A stretch of DNA of 64,000 bases from G965207125 sp965207125 (GTDB lineage: Bacteria > Pseudomonadota > Alphaproteobacteria > Puniceispirillales > UBA1172). Below are positions 27,256 through 36,335 of the stretch, piece by piece. Location: assembly GCA_965207125.1 (NCBI GenBank), contig OZ242263.1, positions 1,488,001 to 1,552,000 on the forward strand, in the 5' to 3' direction. Position 1 is the stretch's first letter. Every line of letters begins with the position of its first letter. The position numbers were made by a program, and so were the translations under genes. A model generated the notes under the pieces. The model did not search any database, was not told where the DNA came from, and worked only from the letters and a program-made list of their open reading frames with translations.

Positions 27256-28073
27256 AGCGTGACTCGTGGCTCGATCTTCGCGCGGGCGAGTAAAACCCGC
27301 AAACCTGCGTTGACCTCATGGCCGCGCTCTATTGGCAACATATGTCCAGCTTTATCGATGATCTTTGTCTCCGCTCCGCTGATGGCCGCGCTGAGGATTT
27401 TTCCACTTTTAAGCGGTGTCATGCGATCATCGCGCGCGAGAATCAACAAGCTTGGTGCAGTAATGGATTCCGCCGCCTTAATCCCGTTCTGGTAAAGCGC
27501 ACAAGCGTGCAAATCAACGGCCAGCGTTCCGGCGGGGTTGGCAGTCATCACGCGCCGTCCCAAATTCAAATGGCTATTTCCGGGCATTGCATGGTCATGG
27601 AAACGACCATCAACCCCATGCCCCCATGTCACCATCGCCTCGATGGCAGCGGCTTCGTCTTTTTTGGCCATTGAGATCAGTTGCGGGTTGACCTCGATTG
27701 CCGCCGCCGAGGCGATAATTGCCAGCGCTGAGGTTTGATCAGGATGGCGATGGCAGAATTCAAGAGAGATTAGGCCGCCCTGGGAATGGCCGATGACGGT
27801 TGCGGTTTTGTATCCCATCTCACATAGAAACTCATGACACCAATCGGCCATTTCCTCGATGGTTTTGAGTGGCGCACCTTCACTCAAGCCATGTCCAGGT
27901 AAGTCAGGCGCGAGGGCGGCCCATCCTCGGTTGGCAAAAAATCTTGTCTGCAACAACCACGTCAGATGATTCTGCCCACTGCCATGAATAAACAAAAGAC
28001 ATGGCGCGTCCGCGGCCACCTCGCGACTGCCAGTGGAAACAAAGCACTTTTTGCCTCTTACCGTGCAATACAT
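27252..28073 (-). CDS. alpha/beta hydrolase
   Basis: A 273-residue alpha/beta hydrolase with oxyanion-hole HGSGQNH, nucleophile elbow GHSQGGLIS (about residue 100), acid residue region LILARDDRMTPL and the catalytic His in DKAGHMLPIE. The substrate is unknown; thioesters or lactones are possible given its place between metY and the fadN-like gene. The ATG at 28073 is 3 bases after the metY stop, and the gene overlaps fadN by ATGA, so it is translationally coupled on both sides. Confidence 0.85.
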   Translation of the reverse strand: MYCTVRGKKCFVSTGSREVAADAPCLLFIHGSGQNHLTWLLQTRFFANRGWAALAPDLPGHGLSEGAPLKTIEEMADWCHEFLCEMGYKTATVIGHSQGGLISLEFCHRHPDQTSALAIIASAAAIEVNPQLISMAKKDEAAAIEAMVTWGHGVDGRFHDHAMPGNSHLNLGRRVMTANPAGTLAVDLHACALYQNGIKAAESITAPSLLILARDDRMTPLKSGKILSAAISGAETKIIDKAGHMLPIERGHEVNAGLRVLLARAKIEPRVTL

Positions 28074-28076
28074 CGC

Positions 28077-29387
28077 CTAGCCCTTGCTTTGGCTTGCGGT
28101 TGCGCGCCGCGCTTTGGTAAGGGCGCGGGCGAAATCATCTTTGATATCTTCGATATCCTCAAGTCCCACCGAAACCCTGATTAAATCATCACTCAATCCG
28201 CCAGCTTTCATCGCTTCAGGCGAGATATGCGAATGCGTGGTGCTGGCTGGATGAATTACCAGCGTTTTTGCATCCCCTACATTAGCCAGATGCGAGGCTA
28301 GTTCAACGTTCTCGATAAAAGCGCGACTGGCAGCAAAACCGCCCTTAACTCCGATGGTGATGATAGAACCCGCTCCCTTGGGCATTAATCTCGAGGCGAC
28401 CGCGTGGCAGCGATGCGTTGGTAACGATGGGTGATTGACCCAGGCCACGTCATCGTGACTTTTAAGAAAATCAACCAATACCTTGGTGTTGGAGACATGT
28501 TTTTCCATTCGCAACCCCAGTGTTTCTAGACCTTGCAGAACGTGAAAAGCATTAGTCGGACTAAGGGCGGGGCCGATATTATACATCCCCTCGCTCCGTA
28601 CTCGCATCGCGAAAGCGGTGGGCCCGAATTCCTCCCACAGATTAACTCCCTGAAAAGCGAAATGAGGTTCGGTTAATGTCGGAAAGCGATCATTTTGTCC
28701 CCAGTCGAAATTACCACCATCGATAATCATGCCGCCCATTGCCACTCCATGTCCGCCGATCCATTTTGTCAGCGAGTGAATAACGATATTTGCGCCATGA
28801 TCTAGCGGGCGCATTAGATAAGGTGTGTTCAGCGTCGCATCAATCACCAGAGGCACGCCATGGTCTTTGGCGATTTTCCCAACTGCGTCTATATCCATCA
28901 CATCAAGCCCTGGATTACCGATCACTTCGGAAAAAATCATTTTGGTTTCAGGGGTGATCGCCTCGGCAATCGCCGCATGATCGAGTGGTGAGACGAAACT
29001 CGTTCGGACTCCGAATCGCGACATTGTGTGCTCAAGAAGATTGATGTTACCGCCATACATCTGTGAGGACGCGACAATATGATCGCCTTGGCTAGTCAGC
29101 GCAAGAATCGCAAGAAATATCGCTGACATTCCGCTTGCCGTGGCCACTGCCGCGACGCCGTGGTCAAGGGCGGCGAGCCTTTGTTCTAGCACTGCTACTG
29201 TCGGATTCGAGATGCGGGTGTAAAGATGACCACCAACCTCGAAATTATAAAGGGCCGCAGCGTGTTCGGTGTCCTCGAAAAGATATGAAGTTGTCTGATG
29301 AATAGGCACGGCTCTTGAGCCATGACGTTCATCGGGAAGATGCCCTGCGTGAAGGCTTAAGGTATCAAAACCGAAAGGTTTGCTCAT
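28077..29387 (-). CDS. metY: O-acetylhomoserine sulfhydrylase / aminocarboxypropyltransferase
   Basis: A 436-residue PLP enzyme of the Cys/Met metabolism family. FDTLSLHAGHLPDE opens it, YTRISNPTVAVLEQRLAALD is the family signature, and the PLP lysine is in IHSLTKWIGGHGVAMGG. The length and the long insert after the lysine favour MetY over cystathionine enzymes. It can use methanethiol with O-acetylhomoserine to make methionine directly. Methanethiol is what the DMSP demethylation route releases, so co-transcription with the DmdA-like gene (ATGA overlap at 29384-29387) makes biological sense. Confidence 0.9.
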   Translation of the reverse strand: MSKPFGFDTLSLHAGHLPDERHGSRAVPIHQTTSYLFEDTEHAAALYNFEVGGHLYTRISNPTVAVLEQRLAALDHGVAAVATASGMSAIFLAILALTSQGDHIVASSQMYGGNINLLEHTMSRFGVRTSFVSPLDHAAIAEAITPETKMIFSEVIGNPGLDVMDIDAVGKIAKDHGVPLVIDATLNTPYLMRPLDHGANIVIHSLTKWIGGHGVAMGGMIIDGGNFDWGQNDRFPTLTEPHFAFQGVNLWEEFGPTAFAMRVRSEGMYNIGPALSPTNAFHVLQGLETLGLRMEKHVSNTKVLVDFLKSHDDVAWVNHPSLPTHRCHAVASRLMPKGAGSIITIGVKGGFAASRAFIENVELASHLANVGDAKTLVIHPASTTHSHISPEAMKAGGLSDDLIRVSVGLEDIEDIKDDFARALTKARRATASQSKG

Positions 29388-30571
29388 CTGATGTTCCTTC
29401 GGGTACTGCTTTCTTGGGTTTCGTTCTTTGGAGTTTTACTTTCTGGGGTTTTGGTGTTGCGACTGATAAACGGGAGTGCGGCGGTTTTGCCTTCACGAGT
29501 TCCTCCGGCGATGTCTACAGTTATTGTCTTGCCTTCATCAAAGACGTCTTTGGCAATAATCCCAACCCCGATATTCTGTTGCAGTCGAGGCGACCAGGTG
29601 GCCGCCGATACATAGCCGCTATGTTGTCCGCCATGTGAGGCCGGACAGCGATGCTCATTGGTCTTGGTTAGCGGTGTGCCATCGAGTATCACGCCGCAGA
29701 AAAGACGGCTGATGCCAGTCGCGGCGATTTTTTCTAGCGCCGCCTTGCCAATAAAATCATCGCGCCGTGATAGATCGCAGAGTTTACCAAGACCCATCTC
29801 GTAAAGATTACTCGTATCATCGGTGTCGGTGCCGAATGAGATAAGTCCGCTTTCAAGCCGCTCAATGTAATTAGGAGCACCAGGGCCGATATTGTAAGGC
29901 GCACCTGCTTTAGCGACGAGATCCCACAGTTTTTTACCCTTCCTTCCATCACGCAGATAGAGCTCAAAACCGTCTTGTTTGCTCCAGCCTGACCGTGCAA
30001 CAATCAGCGGAATTCCGTCAAGATCGGTGTCGAAAAAAGCGAAATGCTTGAGTGATGTGGCACGGGAGCCAAATAAATCGCCGATTACGTCTTTCGCTTT
30101 CGGCCCCTGCACCGCAAGAGGTGAGACATCCGGTTCACTGACCTCGACATCGAGGTTTAATGCTGCTGCTACTCCGCCTGCCCATAATTTCACATCGCTA
30201 TCGGCGATCGAGAGCCAGAATTCATCTTCGCTGATCTGTAGCAATACCGGATCATTGAGCAATATGCCTTGCCTGTTGCAGATCGGTGCATATTTTCCCT
30301 GTCCTATAGCGAGATTTTCTAGATTGCGAGGGGTAAGCATTTTGACCAGGCGCATTGCATCGCGTCCCTTAATCTGCACTTGTCTTTCCACTGAGACATC
30401 CCACATCGCTACGCCATTGATCAGCCGATCATATTCAGCGGCAAAATCGCCATATGAGATCGGCATACACATATGATTATATGTGGTGAAATGACTAACC
30501 CCTGCTGCGACGGTGCTGTCAAAAAAGGGTGATTTGCGCGTGCGATTAACAATGGCGAAGGTAAAACTCAT
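29384..30571 (-). CDS. DmdA-like GcvT-family methyltransferase (probable DMSP demethylase)
   Basis: A 395-residue member of the aminomethyltransferase fold that uses tetrahydrofolate as methyl acceptor. Features shared with DmdA are YNHM, MWDVSVERQVQIKG, LSIADSDVKLW, EPDVSPLAVQGPKA, VARSGWSKQDGFELY, IERLESGLISFG and LYEMGLGK. This differs clearly from ordinary GcvT. The neighbourhood (acuI immediately upstream, as in Ruegeria; metY downstream) supports demethylation of DMSP to methylmercaptopropionate. Against it, related GcvT paralogues outside the proven DmdA clade share several of these motifs. The start is the ATG at 30571 (MSFTFAIVNR). The last 28 residues are a low-complexity Lys/Thr/Ser/Glu tail, atypical for the family. 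Confidence 0.68.
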   Translation of the reverse strand: MSFTFAIVNRTRKSPFFDSTVAAGVSHFTTYNHMCMPISYGDFAAEYDRLINGVAMWDVSVERQVQIKGRDAMRLVKMLTPRNLENLAIGQGKYAPICNRQGILLNDPVLLQISEDEFWLSIADSDVKLWAGGVAAALNLDVEVSEPDVSPLAVQGPKAKDVIGDLFGSRATSLKHFAFFDTDLDGIPLIVARSGWSKQDGFELYLRDGRKGKKLWDLVAKAGAPYNIGPGAPNYIERLESGLISFGTDTDDTSNLYEMGLGKLCDLSRRDDFIGKAALEKIAATGISRLFCGVILDGTPLTKTNEHRCPASHGGQHSGYVSAATWSPRLQQNIGVGIIAKDVFDEGKTITVDIAGGTREGKTAALPFISRNTKTPESKTPKNETQESSTRRNIR

Positions 30572-30587
30572 AATAAACTGACCCTTA

Positions 30588-31583
30588 TTAGAGCGATGGA
30601 TTGACAATAACCCGGCCGCTAATTTCGCCTTTTAGTATGGATTTAGCGTAGTGCGGCAGGGCTTCTAGCCCGATAATTTCTGTCATTGATTTGAGGTCAG
30701 AGGCATCGAGCGAGGTTTTTACCTCACGCCACGCGGCCACTCGATTATCGTAAGGTTGCATTACTGAATCGATTCCTAAAAGATTGATTCCGCGCAACAG
30801 AAAGGGGATGATTGATGCTGGAACATTAACGCCGCCAGCATTACCGATGGCCGCGACTGAGCCACCATAATTCAATTGCCCTAGCACCCGCGCGAGCATC
30901 GTTCCACCGACACTGTCGATGCATCCGGCCCATCTTGAGCTTTCCATCGGTTTATCGCTAGCTTCAGCGAGTTCCTCGCGGGGGATAATCTGCCTCGCGC
31001 CAAGTGCTTCAAGGCGTGAGGCTGATGTGGCTTTGCCCGTGACCGCTGCGACCTGATACCCGCGCTTTGCCAGCATCGCGGTTGCTAGCGAACCAACCCC
31101 GCCACTTGCGCCGGTAACCAGAATCTCACCGCTATCCGGCGTGAGGCCGTGATTTTCAAGTGCGAGAATCCCGAGCATTGCCGTTAACCCGGCGGTACCG
31201 ACTCCCATTGCGGCTTCAGCTGTCATGCCGTCAGGCAATGGGACGAGCCAATCGGCCTTGACGCGCGCACGTTCGGCGTAACCTCCCCACCAGGCCTCGC
31301 CGACTCTCCAGCCGGTCAGCACCACCTGATCACCTTCTTGATAGCGTTTGTCATCGGATTCTATCACAGTGCCGGCGAAATCAATTCCCGCTATATGCGG
31401 ATATGATCGTACCAACCCGGCCTTGCCAAGCAGGCACAGGCCATCCTTGTAATTAAGTCCAGAAAAAGCGATTGCAATGGTGACATCGCCATCTTGCGGT
31501 AAGTCGGAATTATTCAGTTGGGTAATTTGCGCTTCAGGCGGTGCACCCTCTTCGCGGGTCAGCATAAGAGCATTAAAGGTCAT
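30588..31583 (-). CDS. acuI: acryloyl-CoA reductase AcuI (YhdH/MDR family)
   Basis: A 331-residue medium-chain dehydrogenase/reductase without zinc-binding cysteines. The pattern FSGLNYKDGLCLLGKAGLVR, VVLTGWRVGEAWWGGYAERA, the NADPH motif VTGASGGVGSLATAML and the end ILKGEISGRVIVNP match AcuI/YhdH. AcuI reduces acryloyl-CoA to propionyl-CoA with NADPH, removing the toxic product that follows DMSP cleavage. It is the first gene of the six-gene minus-strand operon, 16 bases before the DmdA-like gene. It thus links the dddP lyase (10-12 kb) with the demethylase cluster. Confidence 0.88.
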   Translation of the reverse strand: MTFNALMLTREEGAPPEAQITQLNNSDLPQDGDVTIAIAFSGLNYKDGLCLLGKAGLVRSYPHIAGIDFAGTVIESDDKRYQEGDQVVLTGWRVGEAWWGGYAERARVKADWLVPLPDGMTAEAAMGVGTAGLTAMLGILALENHGLTPDSGEILVTGASGGVGSLATAMLAKRGYQVAAVTGKATSASRLEALGARQIIPREELAEASDKPMESSRWAGCIDSVGGTMLARVLGQLNYGGSVAAIGNAGGVNVPASIIPFLLRGINLLGIDSVMQPYDNRVAAWREVKTSLDASDLKSMTEIIGLEALPHYAKSILKGEISGRVIVNPSL

Positions 31584-31611
31584 GTATCATCCTTTGGTTG
31601 TTTTCGGGGTT

Positions 31612-31641
31612 ATCCTAGCCAAAACCTACCCGTTAGTGCAA
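31612..31641 (-). promoter_or_regulatory. possible promoter of the acuI operon
   Basis: On the minus strand TTGCAC (31641-31636) and TAGGAT (31617-31612) are 18 bases apart, 29 bases before the acuI start. Match to consensus is only moderate. The lysE-like gene ends 90 bases upstream in the same direction. Confidence 0.3.
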
Positions 31642-31673
31642 TGATCATTTAGGAGTTATTGTAGGAAGGACGT

Positions 31674-32300
31674 TTAATGAGCGATGATCCCGTAGCCGAT
31701 AATGAGAGCGAGGACGATAAGCAGTGTACCCATGATCTTAGTGATGGATTGGGTGAAAAGATGCAGGGTCGCCATGACTGGCGTTAAAGCCAACGCGATT
31801 CCCGCCAGCACATACCAAGAACTATCAACAGCCCAGAGCAAGACAACCACTCCAACGCGGGTTCCGATGGTGTCACTTACCTCGATAAACTGGCTGAAAA
31901 TCGCGGTGAGGAAAACGGCGGCTTTTGGATTAAGTAGTGCGATCAGCAACCCATCTCTTGCATGGGTGATGAGTTTGGTGGGTTTGACTTTATCTGGCGT
32001 TGATGTGATCTCGCTGTGTGTTTTGGCGATCATGGTGACCCCAAGCCAGATGAGAAAGATTAATCCGCCGATCTGAATGGCTTTAAATAATAATGGCGAC
32101 AGCAGCAGGGCGCCTGCCAGCCCAATCCCGACCAGCGCGGCATAGATAAAGATTCCAAAGCCGTGGCTGAGACCAAAGATAATGCCGCCCGTGCGTCCAC
32201 CAGCCATCACTGATCTAACCAGTAAGGCGAAGCTTGGACCGGGGCTAGCGGCGGCGGCGAGGGCAGTCAGCGCCAGAAAAATCCATTCGGTAAGAATCAT
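31674..32300 (-). CDS. LysE/RhtB family exporter
   Basis: A 208-residue, six-helix inner-membrane exporter of amino acids or small metabolites. The family signature AAASPGPSFALLVRSVMAGG is at the N-terminus, GLSHGFGIFIYAALVGIG follows, and DGLLIALLNPKAAVFLTAIF is at about residue 110. The substrate is unknown. I use the ATG at 32300 (MILTEWIFLAL); the open frame extends further upstream but overlaps the divergent adhC leader. It is divergent from adhC, sharing a 77-base promoter region. Confidence 0.88.
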   Translation of the reverse strand: MILTEWIFLALTALAAAASPGPSFALLVRSVMAGGRTGGIIFGLSHGFGIFIYAALVGIGLAGALLLSPLLFKAIQIGGLIFLIWLGVTMIAKTHSEITSTPDKVKPTKLITHARDGLLIALLNPKAAVFLTAIFSQFIEVSDTIGTRVGVVVLLWAVDSSWYVLAGIALALTPVMATLHLFTQSITKIMGTLLIVLALIIGYGIIAH

Positions 32301-32377
32301 TGGTTTGGAAAGCTTGCTCTTAACAGTTAGATGTATAATGCTATAGGGCAGAATAGATACCACCGGAGGATAGGTCA

Positions 32378-33487
32378 ATGAAAACGCGTGCAGCAGTTGC
32401 AATGAAAGCAGGGCAGCCACTTGAGATTATGGAAGTGGATCTTGAAGCTCCGAAAGCGGGAGAGGTTTTGGTCGAGTTAAAAGCCACTGGAATATGTCAC
32501 ACTGATGAGTTCACTTTATCTGGGGCCGATCCTGAAGGCATTTTTCCAGCCATTTTAGGGCATGAGGGTGCGGGCGTGGTGACCCAGATCGGTGACGGGG
32601 TTAGTTCAGTTGCGGTGGGTGATCACGTGATTCCTCTTTATACGCCTGAATGTCGCCAATGCGATTATTGCCTTCATCCCAAGACCAATTTGTGCCAGGC
32701 GATCAGAGGCACTCAAGGGCAGGGAGTGATGCCTGACGGAACGTCACGTTTTTCTCTGAATGGCGAGAAGATTTTTCACTATATGGGAACCTCGACCTTT
32801 GCCAATCACACGGTTTTGCCTGAAATCGCGGTGGCGAAAATCAATCCCGATGCGCCGTTTGATAAAGTCTGTTATATCGGTTGCGGCGTTACCACTGGCA
32901 TCGGTGCGGTGATCAATACTGCTAAGGCTGAGGTGGGATGCGTGGCTGTAGTGTTTGGCATTGGCGGGATTGGGCTGAACGTGATTCAGGGTTTGCGCCT
33001 TATCGGTGCGAAAATGATTGTTGGGGTTGATCTGAATAACGACAAGAAAGAGTGGGGTGAGCGTTTCGGAATGACGCATTTTGTCAATCCTAGTGAGGTT
33101 AAAGGTGATTTGGTGGGGCATCTGGTTGAGTTAACTGGCGGCGGTGCAGATTACAGTTTTGAATGTATTGGCAATCCTCAGGTGATGCGGATGGCGCTTG
33201 AATGTTGTCATAAGGGCTGGGGTGAATCGATAATTATCGGTGTTGCTGGCTCAGGACAAGAGATCAGTACACGTCCGTTTCAGCTGGTGACGGGTCGGGT
33301 TTGGCGCGGAACCGCATTTGGCGGTGCGAGAGGGCGGACTGATGTACCTAAAATTGTCGACTGGTATATGGACGGTAAGATCGAGATCGATCCGATGATC
33401 ACGCATACCATGCCGCTTGATGAAATTAACAACGCCTTTGACTTGATGCATAAAGGTGAAAGCATCCGATCGGTTGTGTTGTATTAG
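32378..33487 (+). CDS. frmA: S-(hydroxymethyl)glutathione dehydrogenase / class III alcohol dehydrogenase
   Basis: A 369-residue zinc alcohol dehydrogenase that oxidises the glutathione adduct of formaldehyde. The catalytic zinc ligands lie in TGICHTDEFTLSG and LGHEGAGVV. The four structural-zinc cysteines are in PECRQCDYCLHPKTNLC, and the NAD motif is VFGIGGIGLNVIQGLRL. It has a GGAGGA site before the ATG. Formaldehyde is produced by demethylation of DMSP-derived or betaine-derived compounds, so its place between the DMSP operon and the choline dehydrogenase is sensible. The partner S-formylglutathione hydrolase gene follows 264 bases later. It is called adhC in some alphaproteobacteria. Confidence 0.93.
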   Translation: MKTRAAVAMKAGQPLEIMEVDLEAPKAGEVLVELKATGICHTDEFTLSGADPEGIFPAILGHEGAGVVTQIGDGVSSVAVGDHVIPLYTPECRQCDYCLHPKTNLCQAIRGTQGQGVMPDGTSRFSLNGEKIFHYMGTSTFANHTVLPEIAVAKINPDAPFDKVCYIGCGVTTGIGAVINTAKAEVGCVAVVFGIGGIGLNVIQGLRLIGAKMIVGVDLNNDKKEWGERFGMTHFVNPSEVKGDLVGHLVELTGGGADYSFECIGNPQVMRMALECCHKGWGESIIIGVAGSGQEISTRPFQLVTGRVWRGTAFGGARGRTDVPKIVDWYMDGKIEIDPMITHTMPLDEINNAFDLMHKGESIRSVVLY

Positions 33488-33751
33488 GGGTAAGGTATAT
33501 ATCACGGCGATGATTTTAACGGCGCGGTTAAACACCCCCCGAAATTGTGAGGTAAGTGTAGGTTTTTTACCCTCTTCTTTGCAACGTGCTGCCGCTAAAT
33601 ATCGAGACTTTAAAACCAAATCAGATCCACTCTGACTATTAGGCACTGCAAAATGTTTTGCGACGGTTCACGCGTTTTTCACTCTTGCCTATCCCACAAG
33701 ACCTCGGCTACCATCGACACAGAATAAACACCAAACTGTGGGAAAAAACAT

Positions 33752-34576
33752 ATGGATATCATCGCGTCTTCTCGCCATCACGGCGGGCTTCATCAGGTCA
33801 TCGAACACCAGAGCACTGTCACTCGATGCCCGATGCATTTCGGTCTCTTTATCCCGCCAACACCCCCACCACATCACTGCTTGTACTATTTATCGGGACT
33901 AACCTGCACTTGGGAAAACGCTACAACCAAAGCCGGTGCGCAAGCCTATGCTGCAAAACATAATATCGTCCTTGTTTTTCCTGATACTTCGCCTCGCGGC
34001 GATGACGCGGCAGACATAGAAGACTACTGGCTTGGACAAGGGGCTGGGTTCTACCTCACCGCGACGCAAAAACCCTGGGCCCCTCATTTTGCCATGGATA
34101 AATATATCACTGATGAGCTGCCAGAAATCGTCTCAGAAGTCGCCCCAATCAGTCGAGGTAAAGCCGGAATCACAGGACATTCAATGGGTGGACATGGCGC
34201 GCTAACCATCGCCATGAAAAACCCTGACTTGTTCGCTTCAGTTTCAGCTCTAGCGCCAATCACTTCGCCAACCGCGAGCGAATGGGGGCGAGCGGCTCTC
34301 ACCGCCTATCTCGGTAATGACCCCGCCGCCCATGATGACCACGACAGTGTCAAACTTATCGCAAATCGCGGGTGGCACAGCGATATCCTCATCGATCAGG
34401 GCTCTGATGACGAGTTTCTCACCGAGCACCTGAAACCTGACCTGCTCGTCACCGCTGCTGAAAAAGCCTCTGTTCCACTTACACTCAACAAACGGCAAGG
34501 GTATGACCACTCATACTATTTTGTTTCAAGCTTCATCGCTGATCACATCGCATGGCACGCCAAAAGACTAGCATGA
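33752..34576 (+). CDS. fghA: S-formylglutathione hydrolase
   Basis: A 274-residue esterase-D-type serine hydrolase releasing formate and glutathione. LYYLSGLTCTWENATTKAG is the family signature, the nucleophile is in GHSMGGHGAL (about residue 147), and the acid and His are in DQGSDDEFL and GYDHSYYFV. Together with frmA it forms the complete glutathione-linked formaldehyde route. A short inverted repeat CCCACA/TGTGGG (33693-33698, 33737-33742) could fold over its weak ribosome-binding site. It overlaps betA by four bases. In the 264 bases before it I see no gene; a TTTAAC/GTTAAA repeat is at 33515-33532. Confidence 0.93.
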   Translation: MDIIASSRHHGGLHQVIEHQSTVTRCPMHFGLFIPPTPPPHHCLYYLSGLTCTWENATTKAGAQAYAAKHNIVLVFPDTSPRGDDAADIEDYWLGQGAGFYLTATQKPWAPHFAMDKYITDELPEIVSEVAPISRGKAGITGHSMGGHGALTIAMKNPDLFASVSALAPITSPTASEWGRAALTAYLGNDPAAHDDHDSVKLIANRGWHSDILIDQGSDDEFLTEHLKPDLLVTAAEKASVPLTLNKRQGYDHSYYFVSSFIADHIAWHAKRLA

Positions 34577-36234
34577 TCGCACCCCACACCATTGATGCTG
34601 ATTTTGTTATCATCGGTGCGGGTTCGGCAGGTTCAGCACTTGCCTATCGCCTCGCTGAAGACGGGCGATACTCGGTTCTGTTGCTCGAATTCGGTGGTAG
34701 CGACCTAGGCCCTCTCATCCAAATGCCCGCCTCTCTGTCAATGCCGATGAACATGAAACAATATAACTGGGGATATCACGCTGAGCCTGAAGACGCCCTC
34801 GGCGGACGTCGCCTTGCTTGCCCGCGAGGTAAAGTCATCGGCGGGTCATCCTCGATTAACGGCATGATTTATGTGCGCGGACACGCACGCGACTATGACC
34901 ACTGGCGCGATCAAGGTGCGACCGGTTGGGGATATAATGACGTGCTACCTTATTTTCGCCGCATGGAAACTTGGCATCAGGGTAACCATAGCCCCGATTA
35001 CGTGGATGAGGGATTTCGTGGAAATAGCGGGCCACTCCATGTCACCAGAGGGCTTCACGATAATCCACTTCACGCGGCGATGATCTCATCTGCGCACAAG
35101 GCAGGCTATAAAAGACTTGATGATTATAACGGACGCCATCAAGAGGGTTTTGCTCCTGCCGATATGACCATCTGGCGTGGTCGGCGATGGTCGGCGGCGA
35201 ACGCCTATTTGCGCCCTGCCTTGAAAAACCGCATGCTGAGGCTGATCACTCGCGCGCTAGTCGATAAAATTTTGATCTCAAACGGACGTGCAGTCGGAGT
35301 AGCTTATCAGCACAAAGGCCGTGCGTGTGAGGCGAGGGCGCGCCGAGAAGTCATTCTTGCGGCCGGAGCAATCAACACACCGCAAATCCTGCAACGTTCA
35401 GGCATTGGCCCTGCTGATTTGTTGCTATCTCACGGCATCTCCACACGAGCTGACCGCAGTGGGGTCGGGGCTAATCTGCAGGATCATCTCGAAGTCTATC
35501 TGCAATTCACCTGCCTTAAGCCGATTACGCTTTACCGCTACCTCAATCTGCCCGCCAAAGCGTGGATAGGGCTTAGATGGCTTGTTACTAAAACTGGACC
35601 GGGGGCGAGTAATCACTTTGAAACCCTCGGCTTTATCAGATCAGGGGAAGATATAAGCTACCCCGATATCCAGTTTCATTTTCTACCAGTTGCGATCAAA
35701 TATGATGGCACCGCTGCTTCCAAAGGACATGGCTTTCAACTTCATGTTGGGCCGATGCGGTCTCAATCGCGCGGTTGGGTTAGGATTAAAGATACTAAAC
35801 CAGAAACTGCGCCGGAAATTCGCTTTAACTATATGTCACATCATGATGACTGGGTTGAGTTTCGGCAAGCCATTCGCCTCGCCCGTACCATTGTCCGCCA
35901 ATCGCCAATGGATGAATATCGGGGGGGCGAGATTCAACCTGGTGATGAGGCCACCTCAAACGCTGCGCTCGATGCGTTTATCCGTGAGCATGTTGAAAGT
36001 GCTTATCACCCTTGCGGCACGGCGCGGATGGGCGCTCCCGATGACCCGCAAGCGGTTGTTGATCCTGAGTGTCGTGTGATCGGAATTGATAACTTGCGAG
36101 TCGCCGATTCTTCGATTTTTCCACGCATAACTAACGGGAATATCAATGCTCCTTCTATTATGGTTGGTGAAAAAGCAGCAGATATGATCCTTGGCAAGCC
36201 TCCTCTACCTCCTCTTGATATAAGCGCTTCTTAA
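34573..36234 (+). CDS. betA: choline dehydrogenase (GMC oxidoreductase)
   Basis: A 553-residue FAD-dependent GMC oxidoreductase. The FAD motif IIGAGSAGSALAYRLAEDG is at the N-terminus, then PRGKVIGGSSSINGMIYVRG, the GMC signature 2 AAGAINTPQILQRSGIGP, and the C-terminal catalytic His-Asn region HPCGTARMG and TNGNINAPSIMVGEKAADMI. Length and motifs match BetA, which oxidises choline to betaine aldehyde; other alcohol substrates are possible for this superfamily. The ATG at 34573 overlaps the fghA stop, so choline oxidation and formaldehyde disposal are co-expressed, which fits betaine breakdown. The ALDH at 1.4-2.8 kb may supply the next step. Confidence 0.88.
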   Translation: MIAPHTIDADFVIIGAGSAGSALAYRLAEDGRYSVLLLEFGGSDLGPLIQMPASLSMPMNMKQYNWGYHAEPEDALGGRRLACPRGKVIGGSSSINGMIYVRGHARDYDHWRDQGATGWGYNDVLPYFRRMETWHQGNHSPDYVDEGFRGNSGPLHVTRGLHDNPLHAAMISSAHKAGYKRLDDYNGRHQEGFAPADMTIWRGRRWSAANAYLRPALKNRMLRLITRALVDKILISNGRAVGVAYQHKGRACEARARREVILAAGAINTPQILQRSGIGPADLLLSHGISTRADRSGVGANLQDHLEVYLQFTCLKPITLYRYLNLPAKAWIGLRWLVTKTGPGASNHFETLGFIRSGEDISYPDIQFHFLPVAIKYDGTAASKGHGFQLHVGPMRSQSRGWVRIKDTKPETAPEIRFNYMSHHDDWVEFRQAIRLARTIVRQSPMDEYRGGEIQPGDEATSNAALDAFIREHVESAYHPCGTARMGAPDDPQAVVDPECRVIGIDNLRVADSSIFPRITNGNINAPSIMVGEKAADMILGKPPLPPLDISAS

Positions 36235-36265
36235 TACGGATATCTAATATAGAGGCAAAAAAACT

Positions 36266-36297
36266 TTGACCAATGAGCAAAATGGGTAAAGTATAAT
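36266..36297 (+). promoter_or_regulatory. possible promoter of bfr
   Basis: TTGACC (36266-36271) and a perfect TATAAT (36292-36297) are 20 bases apart, a little long, 39 bases before the bfr start. No clear Fur or Irr site was recognised. Confidence 0.35.
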
Positions 36298-36335
36298 AGT
36301 GAATGGAGACAATCACACGGTGAAGGGGATAAATC

